Source of the DNA: Paenibacillus radicis (ex Gao et al. 2016)
GTDB taxonomy: Bacteria; Bacillota; Bacilli; Paenibacillales; Paenibacillaceae
Direction: 5' to 3'
Length of the DNA: 64,000 nt
NCBI RefSeq assembly: GCF_014641555.1
Contig: NZ_BMHY01000006.1
Coordinates: 165,430 to 229,429, forward strand
The position numbers and the translations under genes were made by a program. Under the pieces are notes generated by a model that saw nothing but the letters and a program-made list of their open reading frames with translations, did not search any database and was not told where the DNA came from. Every line of letters begins with the position of its first letter. Positions within the stretch are counted from its first letter, which is position 1. Shown here one piece after another: positions 44,968 through 52,877 of the stretch.

Positions 44968-45062
44968 GGGACTGACCCCTTAGCGTGAGACAAATTAAAA
45001 CACCTTCAAGAAAATGCAACCATGTCGTAAGATATGGAGACAACCTTGGAGGTGTTTTTACG

Positions 45063-45383
45063 TTGGCAACACGAGTAAGTTACCCAGTGGAAACAAAAAT
45101 GAAAGCCATTGAATTGAGAATAAAAGGAGTTCCAGTGAAAGAGGTCATGGAGCAGCTGAGCATACGAAATAAGACGCAATTAGAAACCTGGATGCGATGG
45201 TACCGCAAGGGCGAATTAAACCGCTTGGAGCAACCTGTAGGCAAACAATACAGCTACGGTAAAGGACCCGAGTTTACCTCGGAACTGGAGCAAATAAAGG
45301 CGGAGAATCGGTTCTTAAAGCAGCAAATAGATGTGCTAAAAAAGTACAAGGAAATGGAAAGGAGTTGTCACCAAAAATCATAG
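45063..45383 (+). CDS. IS3-family transposase OrfA
   Basis: A 106-residue OrfA: N-terminal helix-turn-helix (KMKAIELRIKGVPVKEVMEQL) and a C-terminal leucine-zipper-like helix (ELEQIKAENRFLKQQIDVLK). The start is a TTG after GGAGGTG. A run of six A (45338-45343, CTAAAAAAG) near its end is the usual -1 frameshift site for making OrfAB. It appears intact, but its partner is broken. Confidence 0.88.
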   Translation: MATRVSYPVETKMKAIELRIKGVPVKEVMEQLSIRNKTQLETWMRWYRKGELNRLEQPVGKQYSYGKGPEFTSELEQIKAENRFLKQQIDVLKKYKEMERSCHQKS

Positions 45384-45845
45384 TTGAACTGGTTGAGTTG
45401 ATTCACGGGGAAGTTACGATCACCAAAGCTTGTGCATGGCTGGGTGTGCCACGTGCTACCTATTACCGATGGAGAGCAAAAAACGAAACTCGGCCATTGG
45501 ACAGCATGGTTGAAGAGATTCGAGAACTCTGCACTGAGCATAAATTCCGTTACGGATAGCGATCAGGGCAGCGTCTACACGTCGCTAGGGTATCAGGAAG
45601 CTGTAAAAGGAAAAGGCATTACCATGAGCATGTCCCGCAAGGGAACGCCCGCTGATAATGCCCCCATTGAATCGTTTCATTCCACACTAAAGTCTGAAAC
45701 GTTCTACCTCGAAGGGTTGACCCATACAACGACGGCAATCGTTGAACAGACCGTTCGAGACTACATCACTTATTATAACGCAATTCGTATTCAAACGAAA
45801 CTAAAGAACCAGTCGCCGATTGAATACAGCCGACTGGCCGTTTAA
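45365..45845 (+). pseudogene. IS3-family transposase OrfB, internal deletion
   Basis: The 5-prime part (to 45559) encodes the start of OrfB and ends at HKFRYG followed by a stop. The 3-prime part, in another frame, resumes at SDQGSVYTS and runs through NAPIESFHSTLKSE to the usual C-terminus. About 100 residues between, including the first catalytic Asp of the DDE triad, are missing. The join lies near 45557-45562. The element cannot make active transposase. Confidence 0.85.
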
Positions 45846-45943
45846 ACTTGAAGGTGTTTTGATCCCTGTCTCACAAATGGGGGTCAGTCCCAACTATACA
45901 GCATCCATTCGTGCTTTTCTTTTTATTCATGCTTCTGGCGAGC

Positions 45944-46879
45944 CTAGTCTTCCTCAAAGAGGTTGGTCGACAAGTAGCGCTCACCCGTATCAGGGAGCAG
46001 AACAACGATCATCTTGCCCTTGTTCTCAGGACGTTGTGCCAGCTCTGTAGCTGCTTTAACTGCTGCGCCAGAGGAAATGCCGACGAGCAGCCCTTCTTCC
46101 TTCGCCAAACGGCGTGCAGTCAGAATTGCGTCCTCGTTCTTCACGGTAATGATCTCATCCACTACGTCGCCATTGAAGTTGCCAGGCACAAAACCGGCTC
46201 CAATTCCTTGGATCTGGTGGACACCGCGGGTGCCGCCCGACAATACTGGGGAACTGTGCGGCTCAACCGCCACGATTTGCACCGATGGCTTGAGCTCCTT
46301 CAACCGGCTGCCAACACCAGAAATCGTACCGCCAGTGCCTACACCGCCGACAAAAATATCGACCGCGCCATCCGTATCCTTCCAAATTTCTTCCGCTGTT
46401 GTCTTTTTATGAATGGCCGGATTTGCCGGATTTTCGAATTGCTGCGGAATGAATGCATTCGGAATTTCCTCAGCAAGCTCCTCCGCTTTCTTGATCGCGC
46501 CCATCATTCCCTCTGAAGCAGGAGTGAGCACAAGCTCGGCGCCTAACGCCTTGAGCAGCTTTCTCCGCTCCGCACTAAACGATTCCGGCAATATGATAAT
46601 GAGCCGGTATCCGAGCGCCGCCGCCGCAAAAGCGAGGCCGATCCCCGTATTACCGCTGGTTGGTTCGATAATGACGGAATCCGGCTTCAAAAGGCCGCGT
46701 TCCTCCGCATCCTTGATCATCGCGAAGCCAATCCGGTCCTTCACGCTGCCGGCAGGATTATAATATTCAAGCTTCGCCACGATCGAAGCTCCAGTCTGTT
46801 CCCGCTTCGTATAATTGGCCAGCTCTAGCAATGGTGTGTTGCCAATTAGTTCTGTCAAATTACCATAAATATTCGCCAT
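45944..46879 (-). CDS. cysK: cysteine synthase (O-acetylserine thiol-lyase)
   Basis: A 311-residue fold type II PLP enzyme joining O-acetylserine and sulfide. Lys47 in [11 protein letters not shown] binds [16 protein letters not shown] is the substrate loop and [10 protein letters not shown] the phosphate-binding loop. The ATG at 46879 has a weak ggtacgggtg upstream. Its terminator has been split by the IS downstream, so its transcript may run on into the element in antisense. A divergent LysR-type gene probably regulates it. Confidence 0.95.
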   Translation of the reverse strand: MANIYGNLTELIGNTPLLELANYTKREQTGASIVAKLEYYNPAGSVKDRIGFAMIKDAEERGLLKPDSVIIEPTSGNTGIGLAFAAAALGYRLIIILPESFSAERRKLLKALGAELVLTPASEGMMGAIKKAEELAEEIPNAFIPQQFENPANPAIHKKTTAEEIWKDTDGAVDIFVGGVGTGGTISGVGSRLKELKPSVQIVAVEPHSSPVLSGGTRGVHQIQGIGAGFVPGNFNGDVVDEIITVKNEDAILTARRLAKEEGLLVGISSGAAVKAATELAQRPENKGKMIVVLLPDTGERYLSTNLFEED

Positions 46880-46937
46880 TGTAGCACCCGTACCTTTCAA
46901 CTATTAGTAACCGTATAATCTTTATCGGTATACATCC

Positions 46938-46970
46938 ATTATACCATTTTGGGACGGCTTACCCAAATGG
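46938..46970. promoter_or_regulatory. cysK promoter with overlapping palindrome
   Basis: On the minus strand TATAAT (46938-46943) lies 17 bases from a TTGGGT -35-like element inside an inverted repeat, ccattttggg / cccaaatgg (46944-46970). This is a likely operator for the divergent LysR-type regulator or another sulfur regulator. Confidence 0.55.
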
Positions 46971-47059
46971 AATCGCCATTTTTTTGCTGTATGCCGGCAA
47001 TTCCATTATAATAAATATAATCAATGTCAAAGCGCATATCTTCCAAAGGGGGGATTGAG

Positions 47060-47962
47060 ATGAATATCAGCCAGCTTGAGACGCTCCTCACGATATCCAA
47101 AACGATGAGCTTCCGCAAGGCAGGAGAATTACTGAACCTGACACAGCCCGCCGTGTCCGCACAGATCCGGACGATGGAGGACGAATTCAAAACGGTGCTA
47201 ATCGATCGCAACCAGCCCGTCACATTAACAGATCATGGACAAGTATTCCTCGAACATGCGGAACGCATTCTATCGATTGTAGAGGAACTGAAACAAAAGC
47301 TGTCAGATCTAAGCTCTACCCCGCAAGGGCATATACTAATCGGAACGACCTCTTCGATTGCCATTCAGCTTTTGCCCAGGGTACTGTCTTATTTCCAAAA
47401 CCAATTTCCGCTTATTAAAACAACGATTCATACCATGCCCTCTTCACAGGTAATGACTAGCGTCGAGAACGGCAGCGTCGATATCGGCATTACATACTTG
47501 ACGGATAAACCGCCGCATGTTGATTCTTCCACCCTTTACTTCGATACCTTCGAACTGGTCGTATCGCCTGCACATCCCTTGAGCCATCTCACACATACGA
47601 AGTTTGAAACGCTCAAAGATATTCCGTTTATTATGCTGGCTCCAGATACGCTAGGGCGCCGGTTTTTGGATCGAATCTTCCGCAAGTACAACATACAGCC
47701 GAACATCGTCATGGAACTGTCGAGCAGTGAAGAAATAAAACGAATGGTTGAGATCAATCTTGGCGCAGCCGTCGTATCCAAGCTTTCGATTGCCAATGAA
47801 TTAAAGCGGGGCTCTCTCCGCATGATTAAGGTAACTGAACTCGAGATTACCCATCCGGTAGGTGTCGTCTATAAATCCGGCAAATATTTAAATACAGCGA
47901 TGCAGCAGTTTTTAAGCGATTTGAAGGGGATGCCGGAGCATCAATTTATCAGCAGCGAATAA
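47060..47962 (+). CDS. LysR-family transcriptional regulator
   Basis: A 300-residue LysR protein: N-terminal winged helix (LLTISKTMSFRKAGELLNLTQPAVSAQI), linker helix, and a periplasmic-binding-type effector domain (about 90-290). The ATG at 47060 follows GGGGGGA. Being divergent from cysK it may act as a CysL-like regulator responding to O-acetylserine or sulfide. The effector is inferred from position only. Confidence 0.88.
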   Translation: MNISQLETLLTISKTMSFRKAGELLNLTQPAVSAQIRTMEDEFKTVLIDRNQPVTLTDHGQVFLEHAERILSIVEELKQKLSDLSSTPQGHILIGTTSSIAIQLLPRVLSYFQNQFPLIKTTIHTMPSSQVMTSVENGSVDIGITYLTDKPPHVDSSTLYFDTFELVVSPAHPLSHLTHTKFETLKDIPFIMLAPDTLGRRFLDRIFRKYNIQPNIVMELSSSEEIKRMVEINLGAAVVSKLSIANELKRGSLRMIKVTELEITHPVGVVYKSGKYLNTAMQQFLSDLKGMPEHQFISSE

Positions 47963-48034
47963 TGCTTTTAACGATTACGCAGAGTATGGCTTTCCTATCC
48001 CATTACCCGCCATTGCCGGAGGAGGTTCCACGAC

Positions 48035-48844
48035 ATGAAATTTGACTTACACACGCATAATGAACGTTGCGGCCATGCGGTCGGAACGATTGAAGACTAT
48101 GTGACAGCTGCCATTGACGCAGGACTGCAAGTAATCGGCATTTCTGATCACTCGCCTTTTTTCGCTCACGAACAAGACCAGCCGTTTCCCGGCATTGCGA
48201 TGGCGCGCAGCGAATTTGCCAGCTATATTGAAGAAGTTCAACGGTTGAAGGTACAGTACCAAGACCGTATTGAGGTGCTGCTAGGCATGGAGTCGGACTT
48301 CTTCCCGGAGTATATCGATATTTACCGCAAGGCATACGCGGAAATTCCGTTTGATTACATTATCGGCTCCGTTCATCAAGTTAGCGGAGTAAGCATTTTC
48401 AACCGTAATCGTTGGAAAGGTCTATCGGAGAAACGTCATGTCGAGGAAAAACAGCTGTATTATGATCTGATACGCCAATCTGCACGCACTGGACTGTTCC
48501 AAGTGTTGGGCCATATTGACGCGATGAAAGGCTACTATCCGCAATTTTCCGAAATTCCTGCCCATGAAGACATCGACGAGACGCTGCGGGTCATTGCAGG
48601 CGAGGATGTCTCCATTGAAATTAACACTTCCGGCAGCACCAAAGATGTTGGCGGCTGGTATCCTTCGGATGAAATTTTGGAACGAGCACTTCATTTTGGA
48701 GTGAATGTAACGTTTGGATCCGATGCACATATTCCTGGCCGGGTCGGCGATGAATGGGAGCTCGTACAGAAGCGTTTGAAGGAGATCGGCTTTAAACAGT
48801 GGGTCTTTTACCGGAGAAAACAAAAAATCATCGTTCCGCTCTAA
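48035..48844 (+). CDS. hisK: histidinol-phosphatase (PHP family)
   Basis: A 269-residue PHP-domain phosphatase dephosphorylating histidinol phosphate in histidine synthesis. The metal ligands start with FDLHTHNERCGHA, continue with GISDHSPF and the middle IIGSVHQV and LGHIDAMKG, and end in FGSDAHIPGRVG. The ATG follows GGAGGAGG. No other his gene is near, as is common for HisK/HisJ. Other PHP substrates cannot be fully excluded. Confidence 0.88.
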   Translation: MKFDLHTHNERCGHAVGTIEDYVTAAIDAGLQVIGISDHSPFFAHEQDQPFPGIAMARSEFASYIEEVQRLKVQYQDRIEVLLGMESDFFPEYIDIYRKAYAEIPFDYIIGSVHQVSGVSIFNRNRWKGLSEKRHVEEKQLYYDLIRQSARTGLFQVLGHIDAMKGYYPQFSEIPAHEDIDETLRVIAGEDVSIEINTSGSTKDVGGWYPSDEILERALHFGVNVTFGSDAHIPGRVGDEWELVQKRLKEIGFKQWVFYRRKQKIIVPL

Positions 48845-48861
48845 GCATTATTGTACATTTG

Positions 48862-48905
48862 AGGGCTCTGCAGACCCGATTACCGGGAACAGCAGGCCCT
48901 TTTTA
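48862..48905 (+). terminator. terminator of hisK-like gene
   Basis: Imperfect stem agggctctgc / gcaggccct followed by TTTTTATT. Confidence 0.65.
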
Positions 48906-49074
48906 TTCGATTCCGGACAAAAAAAGTGGACCCGCGCGATCGCAGGTCCTAAAGGATATATTAAAAGGGGGTCTTGTTTATTATAATAGCCCATTAATAT
49001 GTACACACCGTAACAGAACTATTTCATTTGTGTAACAAATTTTGATCTTATATGACTTCGGGGGTTGATTGACG

Positions 49075-49926
49075 ATGATGTGGCTGGCAATTGCCATCGG
49101 CAGTGCCTTGCTCTTCGGCTTGGCTGGCTGGTGGATGAAAGTAAGCCAAATGCGCGGCGGAAATGCCAACATTCTGCTGCTAGGCCTTTATATATCTGGA
49201 ACGGCGGGCTTTGGTATCCATGCCGCTATGGAAGGGACACTTAGTCTGCTCGCCGATTATCGGATTTGGATCGCGGGCATCATCATTGGAGCCGGCTCAG
49301 CGATCGGCAACGCCGTATTTATGAAAGCGCTGGAGTGTGGCCCCGCCAGCTTGACCTCCCCATTAACCAATTTGAACATTGTACTGGTCGTAGCCTTGGG
49401 AACATTCGCTTACGGAGAGCGAATTCATTGGAATGAAGCAATTGGCATTGTTCTGCTCTTGCTGGCGGTAGCGATGATTTCCTATAGGAAAAATAACTCA
49501 CGTTCAACAATCGAGAAACGCTGGTTCATTCTCGTGGGTGTCGCGGTTATCCTGTTCGCCTTTCGCAACGGCGGACTAAAAATAACAGAAGAGCTTGGAC
49601 TGCCAAGCGCTCCGGTTCTTTTTATCGGATACGCCTTGTCGCTGCTCTGGTTTATTCGCCCGCTGCTTCACTCTCGCACTGACAGACTAGCTGCAGCAAC
49701 CGGGATGAAGCTCGGGCTGCTAGCCGGCCTATTCTCTTATGGCGGTCTGCAATTGTACGCTATCGCGTTAGCTACAGGACCTGCTAATCTGGCGGCACCC
49801 ATCTTTGCCACCAATAGCTTAGTCGTTGCGTTAGGTGCCATTATTGTATACAAGGAAAGGTTAAATGCCGTACAGTGGGCTGCCTTCGCCTGCATGATTG
49901 CTGGACTGGCCATTATTCGCATCTAA
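49075..49926 (+). CDS. EamA/DMT-family transporter
   Basis: About 283 residues with ten predicted helices in two EamA repeats (about 1-138 and 150-283), each ending in a conserved small-residue helix (GPASLTSPLTNLNIV and GPANLAAPIFATNSLVV). The substrate is unknown; the family exports amino acids, metabolites or nucleotides. The start is one of two tandem ATGs after a GGGGG stretch. It has its own terminator and no close functional neighbour. Confidence 0.85.
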   Translation: MMWLAIAIGSALLFGLAGWWMKVSQMRGGNANILLLGLYISGTAGFGIHAAMEGTLSLLADYRIWIAGIIIGAGSAIGNAVFMKALECGPASLTSPLTNLNIVLVVALGTFAYGERIHWNEAIGIVLLLLAVAMISYRKNNSRSTIEKRWFILVGVAVILFAFRNGGLKITEELGLPSAPVLFIGYALSLLWFIRPLLHSRTDRLAAATGMKLGLLAGLFSYGGLQLYAIALATGPANLAAPIFATNSLVVALGAIIVYKERLNAVQWAAFACMIAGLAIIRI

Positions 49927-49936
49927 ACATAAGAAG

Positions 49937-50015
49937 ACAGCCTCCAGAGCCAGTACTGGCTCCGATGAACGTTGCTCTGTGTGAGAGCTAAGGTTCATCT
50001 GCGGAGGCTGTTTTT
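49937..50015 (+). terminator. three-way-junction terminator
   Basis: Outer stem acagcctcc / ggaggctgt encloses two arms: the palindrome agccagtactggct and gatgaac / gttcatc with an inner gctct / agagc. TTTTT follows on the plus strand. It ends the EamA gene and faces the convergent DoxX gene. Confidence 0.75.
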
Positions 50016-50028
50016 CATGATTAATTAA

Positions 50029-50427
50029 TTAAGAGAGCAAAGCGTCAATCGAATAAGCGCCGGCACCCGTGAACGCCACACCCAGTGCGACGGCAAGCAA
50101 TACTAAATTGTATTCGTAGCCGTTCTGCGTCACCCAAAGGCCGTTAGCACCGTGAACTTTAACAATTGCAATGAGCATGGTAATGATAATAAGCGCTGCT
50201 CCAAGCCACGTTACGAAACCTGCTGCGAACAATAAGCCTCCGCCCAATTCGATAAGACCAGCGGCAAGCGCCATCGGTACTCCCGGCTTCATGCCTATCG
50301 ATTCCAGCCAGCCCCCTGTTCCTTTAAGTCCGTATCCGCCAAACCAGCCAAATAGCTTTTGTGTTGCATGACCGACCATCAAAAGACCAATGACAACCCG
50401 AATAATTAATAACCCCGTATCCAACAT
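50029..50427 (-). CDS. DoxX-family membrane protein
   Basis: A 132-residue membrane protein with four helices and the family's IGLLMVGHATQKLFGWFGG opening and GAALIIITMLIAIVKVHGANG later part. DoxX proteins such as Bacillus CatD are linked to quinone, thiol or oxidative stress. It is divergent from an HxlR/DUF24 regulator with a conserved N-terminal Cys, the arrangement seen for stress-inducible DoxX-type genes. The ATG follows AAGGG. Confidence 0.9.
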   Translation of the reverse strand: MLDTGLLIIRVVIGLLMVGHATQKLFGWFGGYGLKGTGGWLESIGMKPGVPMALAAGLIELGGGLLFAAGFVTWLGAALIIITMLIAIVKVHGANGLWVTQNGYEYNLVLLAVALGVAFTGAGAYSIDALLS

Positions 50428-50489
50428 TGAAAATCGCACCCTTCGTATTTGTTTTGTTTGTTTTCGATGAGCTAATAATATATTAAGTT

Positions 50490-50507
50490 ACTTACTTTAG
50501 TCAAGTA
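50490..50507. promoter_or_regulatory. HxlR operator, copy 1 (DoxX side)
   Basis: ACTTACTTTAGTCAAGTA shares ACTTACTT-N5-AAGTA with the copy at 50549. It lies just upstream of the DoxX gene. Confidence 0.6.
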
Positions 50508-50548
50508 TATATAGAATAAATATTTAAATTTGTTTTAAAAGGAATTCA

Positions 50549-50566
50549 ACTTACTTTTCCTAAGTA
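50549..50566. promoter_or_regulatory. HxlR operator, copy 2 (regulator side)
   Basis: ACTTACTTTTCCTAAGTA, next to a TACAAT -10-like box (50574-50579) of the regulator gene. The second copy suggests autoregulation. Confidence 0.6.
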
Positions 50567-50606
50567 CATATGCTACAATAGGTATACAGAAAGCGGGGTG
50601 ATCGCG

Positions 50607-50915
50607 TTGGATTATACGACAATGTGCCCAAAGTATGAGGCTGCAGTAGATGTATTAGGCAAGAAATGGACGGGCCTTATTATTCGGGTGCTTCTTGGCG
50701 GACCGAAGAGGTTCAAAGATATTAAAGGACAAATTGCCGATATGAGCGATAAAATGCTGACCGATCGCATGAAAGAGCTCGAGTCGCAAGGCATTGTCAA
50801 ACGGACCGTTTTTCCGGAAATGCCCGTTCGGATTGAATATGAATTGACTGAAAAAGGACATAATCTTCAGCCGGTCATCGAATCGATTCAAGCATGGGGA
50901 GAAAATTGGATGTAA
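50607..50915 (+). CDS. HxlR/DUF24-family transcriptional regulator
   Basis: A 102-residue winged-helix regulator. Cys7 lies at the position of the redox-sensing Cys in YodB/CatR-type proteins (TTMCPKYEAAVDVLGKKW). The recognition region is KRFKDIKGQIADMSDKML, and the wing is RTVFPEMPVRIEYELTEKG. I choose the TTG at 50607, because GCGGGG abuts the GTG at 50598. It probably represses the divergent DoxX gene and itself through two matching operators, and is inactivated by quinones or thiol oxidants. Confidence 0.88.
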   Translation: MDYTTMCPKYEAAVDVLGKKWTGLIIRVLLGGPKRFKDIKGQIADMSDKMLTDRMKELESQGIVKRTVFPEMPVRIEYELTEKGHNLQPVIESIQAWGENWM

Positions 50916-50918
50916 CGT

Positions 50919-50942
50919 AAAAGCCGCGCAAGCGGCTTTTTT
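50919..50942 (+). terminator. terminator of the HxlR gene
   Basis: A 9-bp stem aaaagccgc / gcggctttt followed by TT. Confidence 0.85.
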
Positions 50943-51096
50943 GCATGAGAGAATAATTGATGGCTGTAACTGTTTGCTGACTGTCCCCACAAGCCGTTGA
51001 CGATGCCTGAGTTGTTCAGGCTTCTGCAATACTCTGGTTCCTGAACTGTTCTGAAGCAAACCCTCCTTTATGCATGCATTCAAGCCGGCTTGCTTG

Positions 51097-51290
51097 AGCA
51101 ACAAAATGTAAAAGTACATTTTACTTAGCCTCAAAGCACCCCAACAGAGCGCTCAAAATGCAAAAATACATTTTGAACCCCTCCATTCCACCCTATTAAT
51201 GCTTTTTTCGCTGATCTGCCTGCACTTTTACATTTTGATGCGGTAAATCGCCGATATTGCGCTGATCAACCTGCACTTTTACATTTTGAT
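51097..51290. repeat. AAAATGTAAAAGTGCA-word repeat island, locus 2
   Basis: aaaatgtaaaagtacatttt and aaaatgcaaaaatacatttt (both hairpin-forming) are followed by two copies of tgcacttttacattttgat, each preceded by gctgatc-N2-cc (about 51210 and 51261). These are the words of locus 1, mostly in the opposite orientation. Confidence 0.7.
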
Positions 51291-51304
51291 TAGTTAGATG
51301 AGCA

Positions 51305-51530
51305 ATACAGCGAACCTGATTCGCTAAATAGTGAACCAAAGTTCGCTCCACAAGAGTAGAAGGCTGGCGGCGGCAGCTACAGCGAACTAAACTTCGTTTT
51401 TGGAGAACGCAGCTTCGCGAGTAACGAAAATCTCTTCGCTAATGCTGGAGAGCTGCCCAAATCGGCATGTTTTGAGTAAAATCTGCGCACCGGTCTTCGC
51501 TAAATAGCGAAGCAGGTTCGTTGTTGTTCA
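51305..51530. repeat. GCGAAC/GTTCGC-word repeat island, related to the 22.8-kb repeat
   Basis: Words such as agcgaacctgattcgct, gaaccaaagttcgct, gcagcttcgcgag, cttcgctaaatagcgaag and caggttcgttg match the hairpin arms of the two repeats at 22847-23327. They form several short hairpins. No coding frame. Confidence 0.6.
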
Positions 51531-51736
51531 AGTGGAGAGTCAAGCTTCTCGCTCAATGGGGTCAATGGCAGATGGTTAAGCGTTAAGCAGAGGTTGAAAG
51601 ACGAAGTGCACTTGATGTGCAAACCTGTAAATAGCCGTATCTTTAGTGAAAGTGTTGATGGCGTTTGTTGCATGCTTTGCCCTGTGTTCATGGCTCTGTA
51701 GATGTTACTCTTGAACGGTTTGGCACAACTAAGCTA

Positions 51737-51850
51737 AGCGGAGCGTTTTGAGTTCAGGCGGACTTTTTGCGGATTCTATCCAATTGTCATCGGGCAGCGA
51801 TGAATGATTGGAGTCAAGAACGGCCGTATGAACCAAAACGCGCAGCGAAG
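51737..51850. repeat. 114-bp palindromic repeat, tandem copy 1
   Basis: Runs from agcggagcgttttg to caaaacgcgcagcgaag, whose ends are partly complementary. An inner hairpin is ccaat-tgtcatcg / cgatgaatg-attgg. A second copy follows at a period of 135 bases. Confidence 0.85.
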
Positions 51851-51871
51851 CCCTACCTGCATAACTAAGGT

Positions 51872-51985
51872 AGCGGAGCGTTTTGAGTTCAGGCGAACTT
51901 TTTGCGGATTCTATCCAATTGTCATCGTGCAGCGATAATTGATTGGAATCAAGAACGGCAGCATGGACCAAAACGCGCAGCGAAG
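51872..51985. repeat. 114-bp palindromic repeat, tandem copy 2
   Basis: Near-identical to copy 1 (same length, about ten substitutions) and separated from it by 21 bases. Both keep the outer and inner complementary arms. Confidence 0.85.
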
Positions 51986-52017
51986 CTCGCACAGTTGCAG
52001 CTGCATGCCCGCCCACA

Positions 52018-52054
52018 GCAAAAAGCCCTCCGCTTAAATACAAGCGGAGGGCTT
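52018..52054 (-). terminator. sdhCAB terminator
   Basis: A perfect 13-bp stem aagccctccgctt / aagcggagggctt; the minus strand continues TTTTT. Confidence 0.9.
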
Positions 52055-52084
52055 CTTCTTTTATCGCTAGCTAACTTGGCTCTA

Positions 52085-52852
52085 CTACATGCCAAGCCAT
52101 TTTTTGAACAAATGCTTCGTCGTATCTTTGTTGATTGCAGCGATCGACGTTGTAAGCGGAATGCCTTTCGGGCACGAGCGCACGCAGTTTTGCGAGTTGC
52201 CGCAGCCTTCGATACCGCCGTCTTCCATCAACGCATCCAAACGCTCTTCTTTGTTCATTTCGCCCGTTGGGTGAACGTTGAACAGACGAACTTGGGAGAT
52301 CGCTTGCGGACCGATGAAGCTGTTGCGGTCATTGACGTTCGGACAAGCTTCCATGCAGACGCCGCAAGTCATACATTTCGACAGCTCGTAAGCCCATTGA
52401 CGCTTCGATTCTGCCAGGCGCGGTCCAGGACCAAGATCATAAGTACCGTCGATCGGAATCCATGCTTTAACGCGTTTGAGCGCGTTAAACATACGTTCAC
52501 GGTTAATGACAAGGTCGCGAACAACCGGGAATGTGCGCATTGGCTCAAGGCGAACCGGCTGCTCCAGTTGGTCAATCAGCGCGCTGCACGCTTGACGCGG
52601 TTTGCCGTTGATTACCATCGAGCAGGCGCCGCAAACTTCCTCTAGACAGTTCGATTCCCAGCATACCGGGGCAGTGCCTTTGCCTTCTGCCGTTGTCGGG
52701 TTACGCTGAATTTCCATCAAACCGCTGATTACGTTCATATTCGCACGATAAGGAATTTCGAATTCTTCTTTGTATGGAGCAGAATCCGGCGTATCTTGAC
52801 GGGTAATGATGAACTTAATTGTTTTTGTAGCTGTTGCTGTTGCTTCTGCCAT
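52085..52852 (-). CDS. sdhB: succinate dehydrogenase iron-sulfur subunit
   Basis: A 255-residue subunit carrying electrons from flavin to quinone. Ligands for three clusters are visible: [2Fe-2S] in CWESNCLEEVCGACSM plus a later Cys, [4Fe-4S] in CMTCGVCMEACP, and [3Fe-4S] in CGNSQNCVRSCPKG. The ATG at 52852 follows AAAGGAG. It is the last gene of the sdhC-sdhA-sdhB operon, 25 bases after sdhA, and a terminator follows. Confidence 0.97.
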   Translation of the reverse strand: MAEATATATKTIKFIITRQDTPDSAPYKEEFEIPYRANMNVISGLMEIQRNPTTAEGKGTAPVCWESNCLEEVCGACSMVINGKPRQACSALIDQLEQPVRLEPMRTFPVVRDLVINRERMFNALKRVKAWIPIDGTYDLGPGPRLAESKRQWAYELSKCMTCGVCMEACPNVNDRNSFIGPQAISQVRLFNVHPTGEMNKEERLDALMEDGGIEGCGNSQNCVRSCPKGIPLTTSIAAINKDTTKHLFKKWLGM

Positions 52853-52877
52853 TGTCGATTTCTCCTTTCTTACCAGC

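Larger units (their letters stand above)
44968..45891 (+). mobile_element. IS3-family (IS150-like) insertion sequence, internally deleted
   Basis: A 924-bp element with imperfect terminal inverted repeats of about 43 bp (gggactgacccc, gtgagaca and aaaacaccttcaag blocks at both ends) flanked by AAC direct repeats (44965-44967 and 45892-45894). It holds an intact orfA and a deleted orfB. The 3-bp duplication suits the IS3 family. Confidence 0.88.

Noticed and set aside
51729..52043. A 104-codon frame with an internal duplication resembling a two-repeat protein.
   Set aside because: The duplication is the 114-bp palindromic DNA repeat. The frame runs into the sdh terminator and has no start signal.
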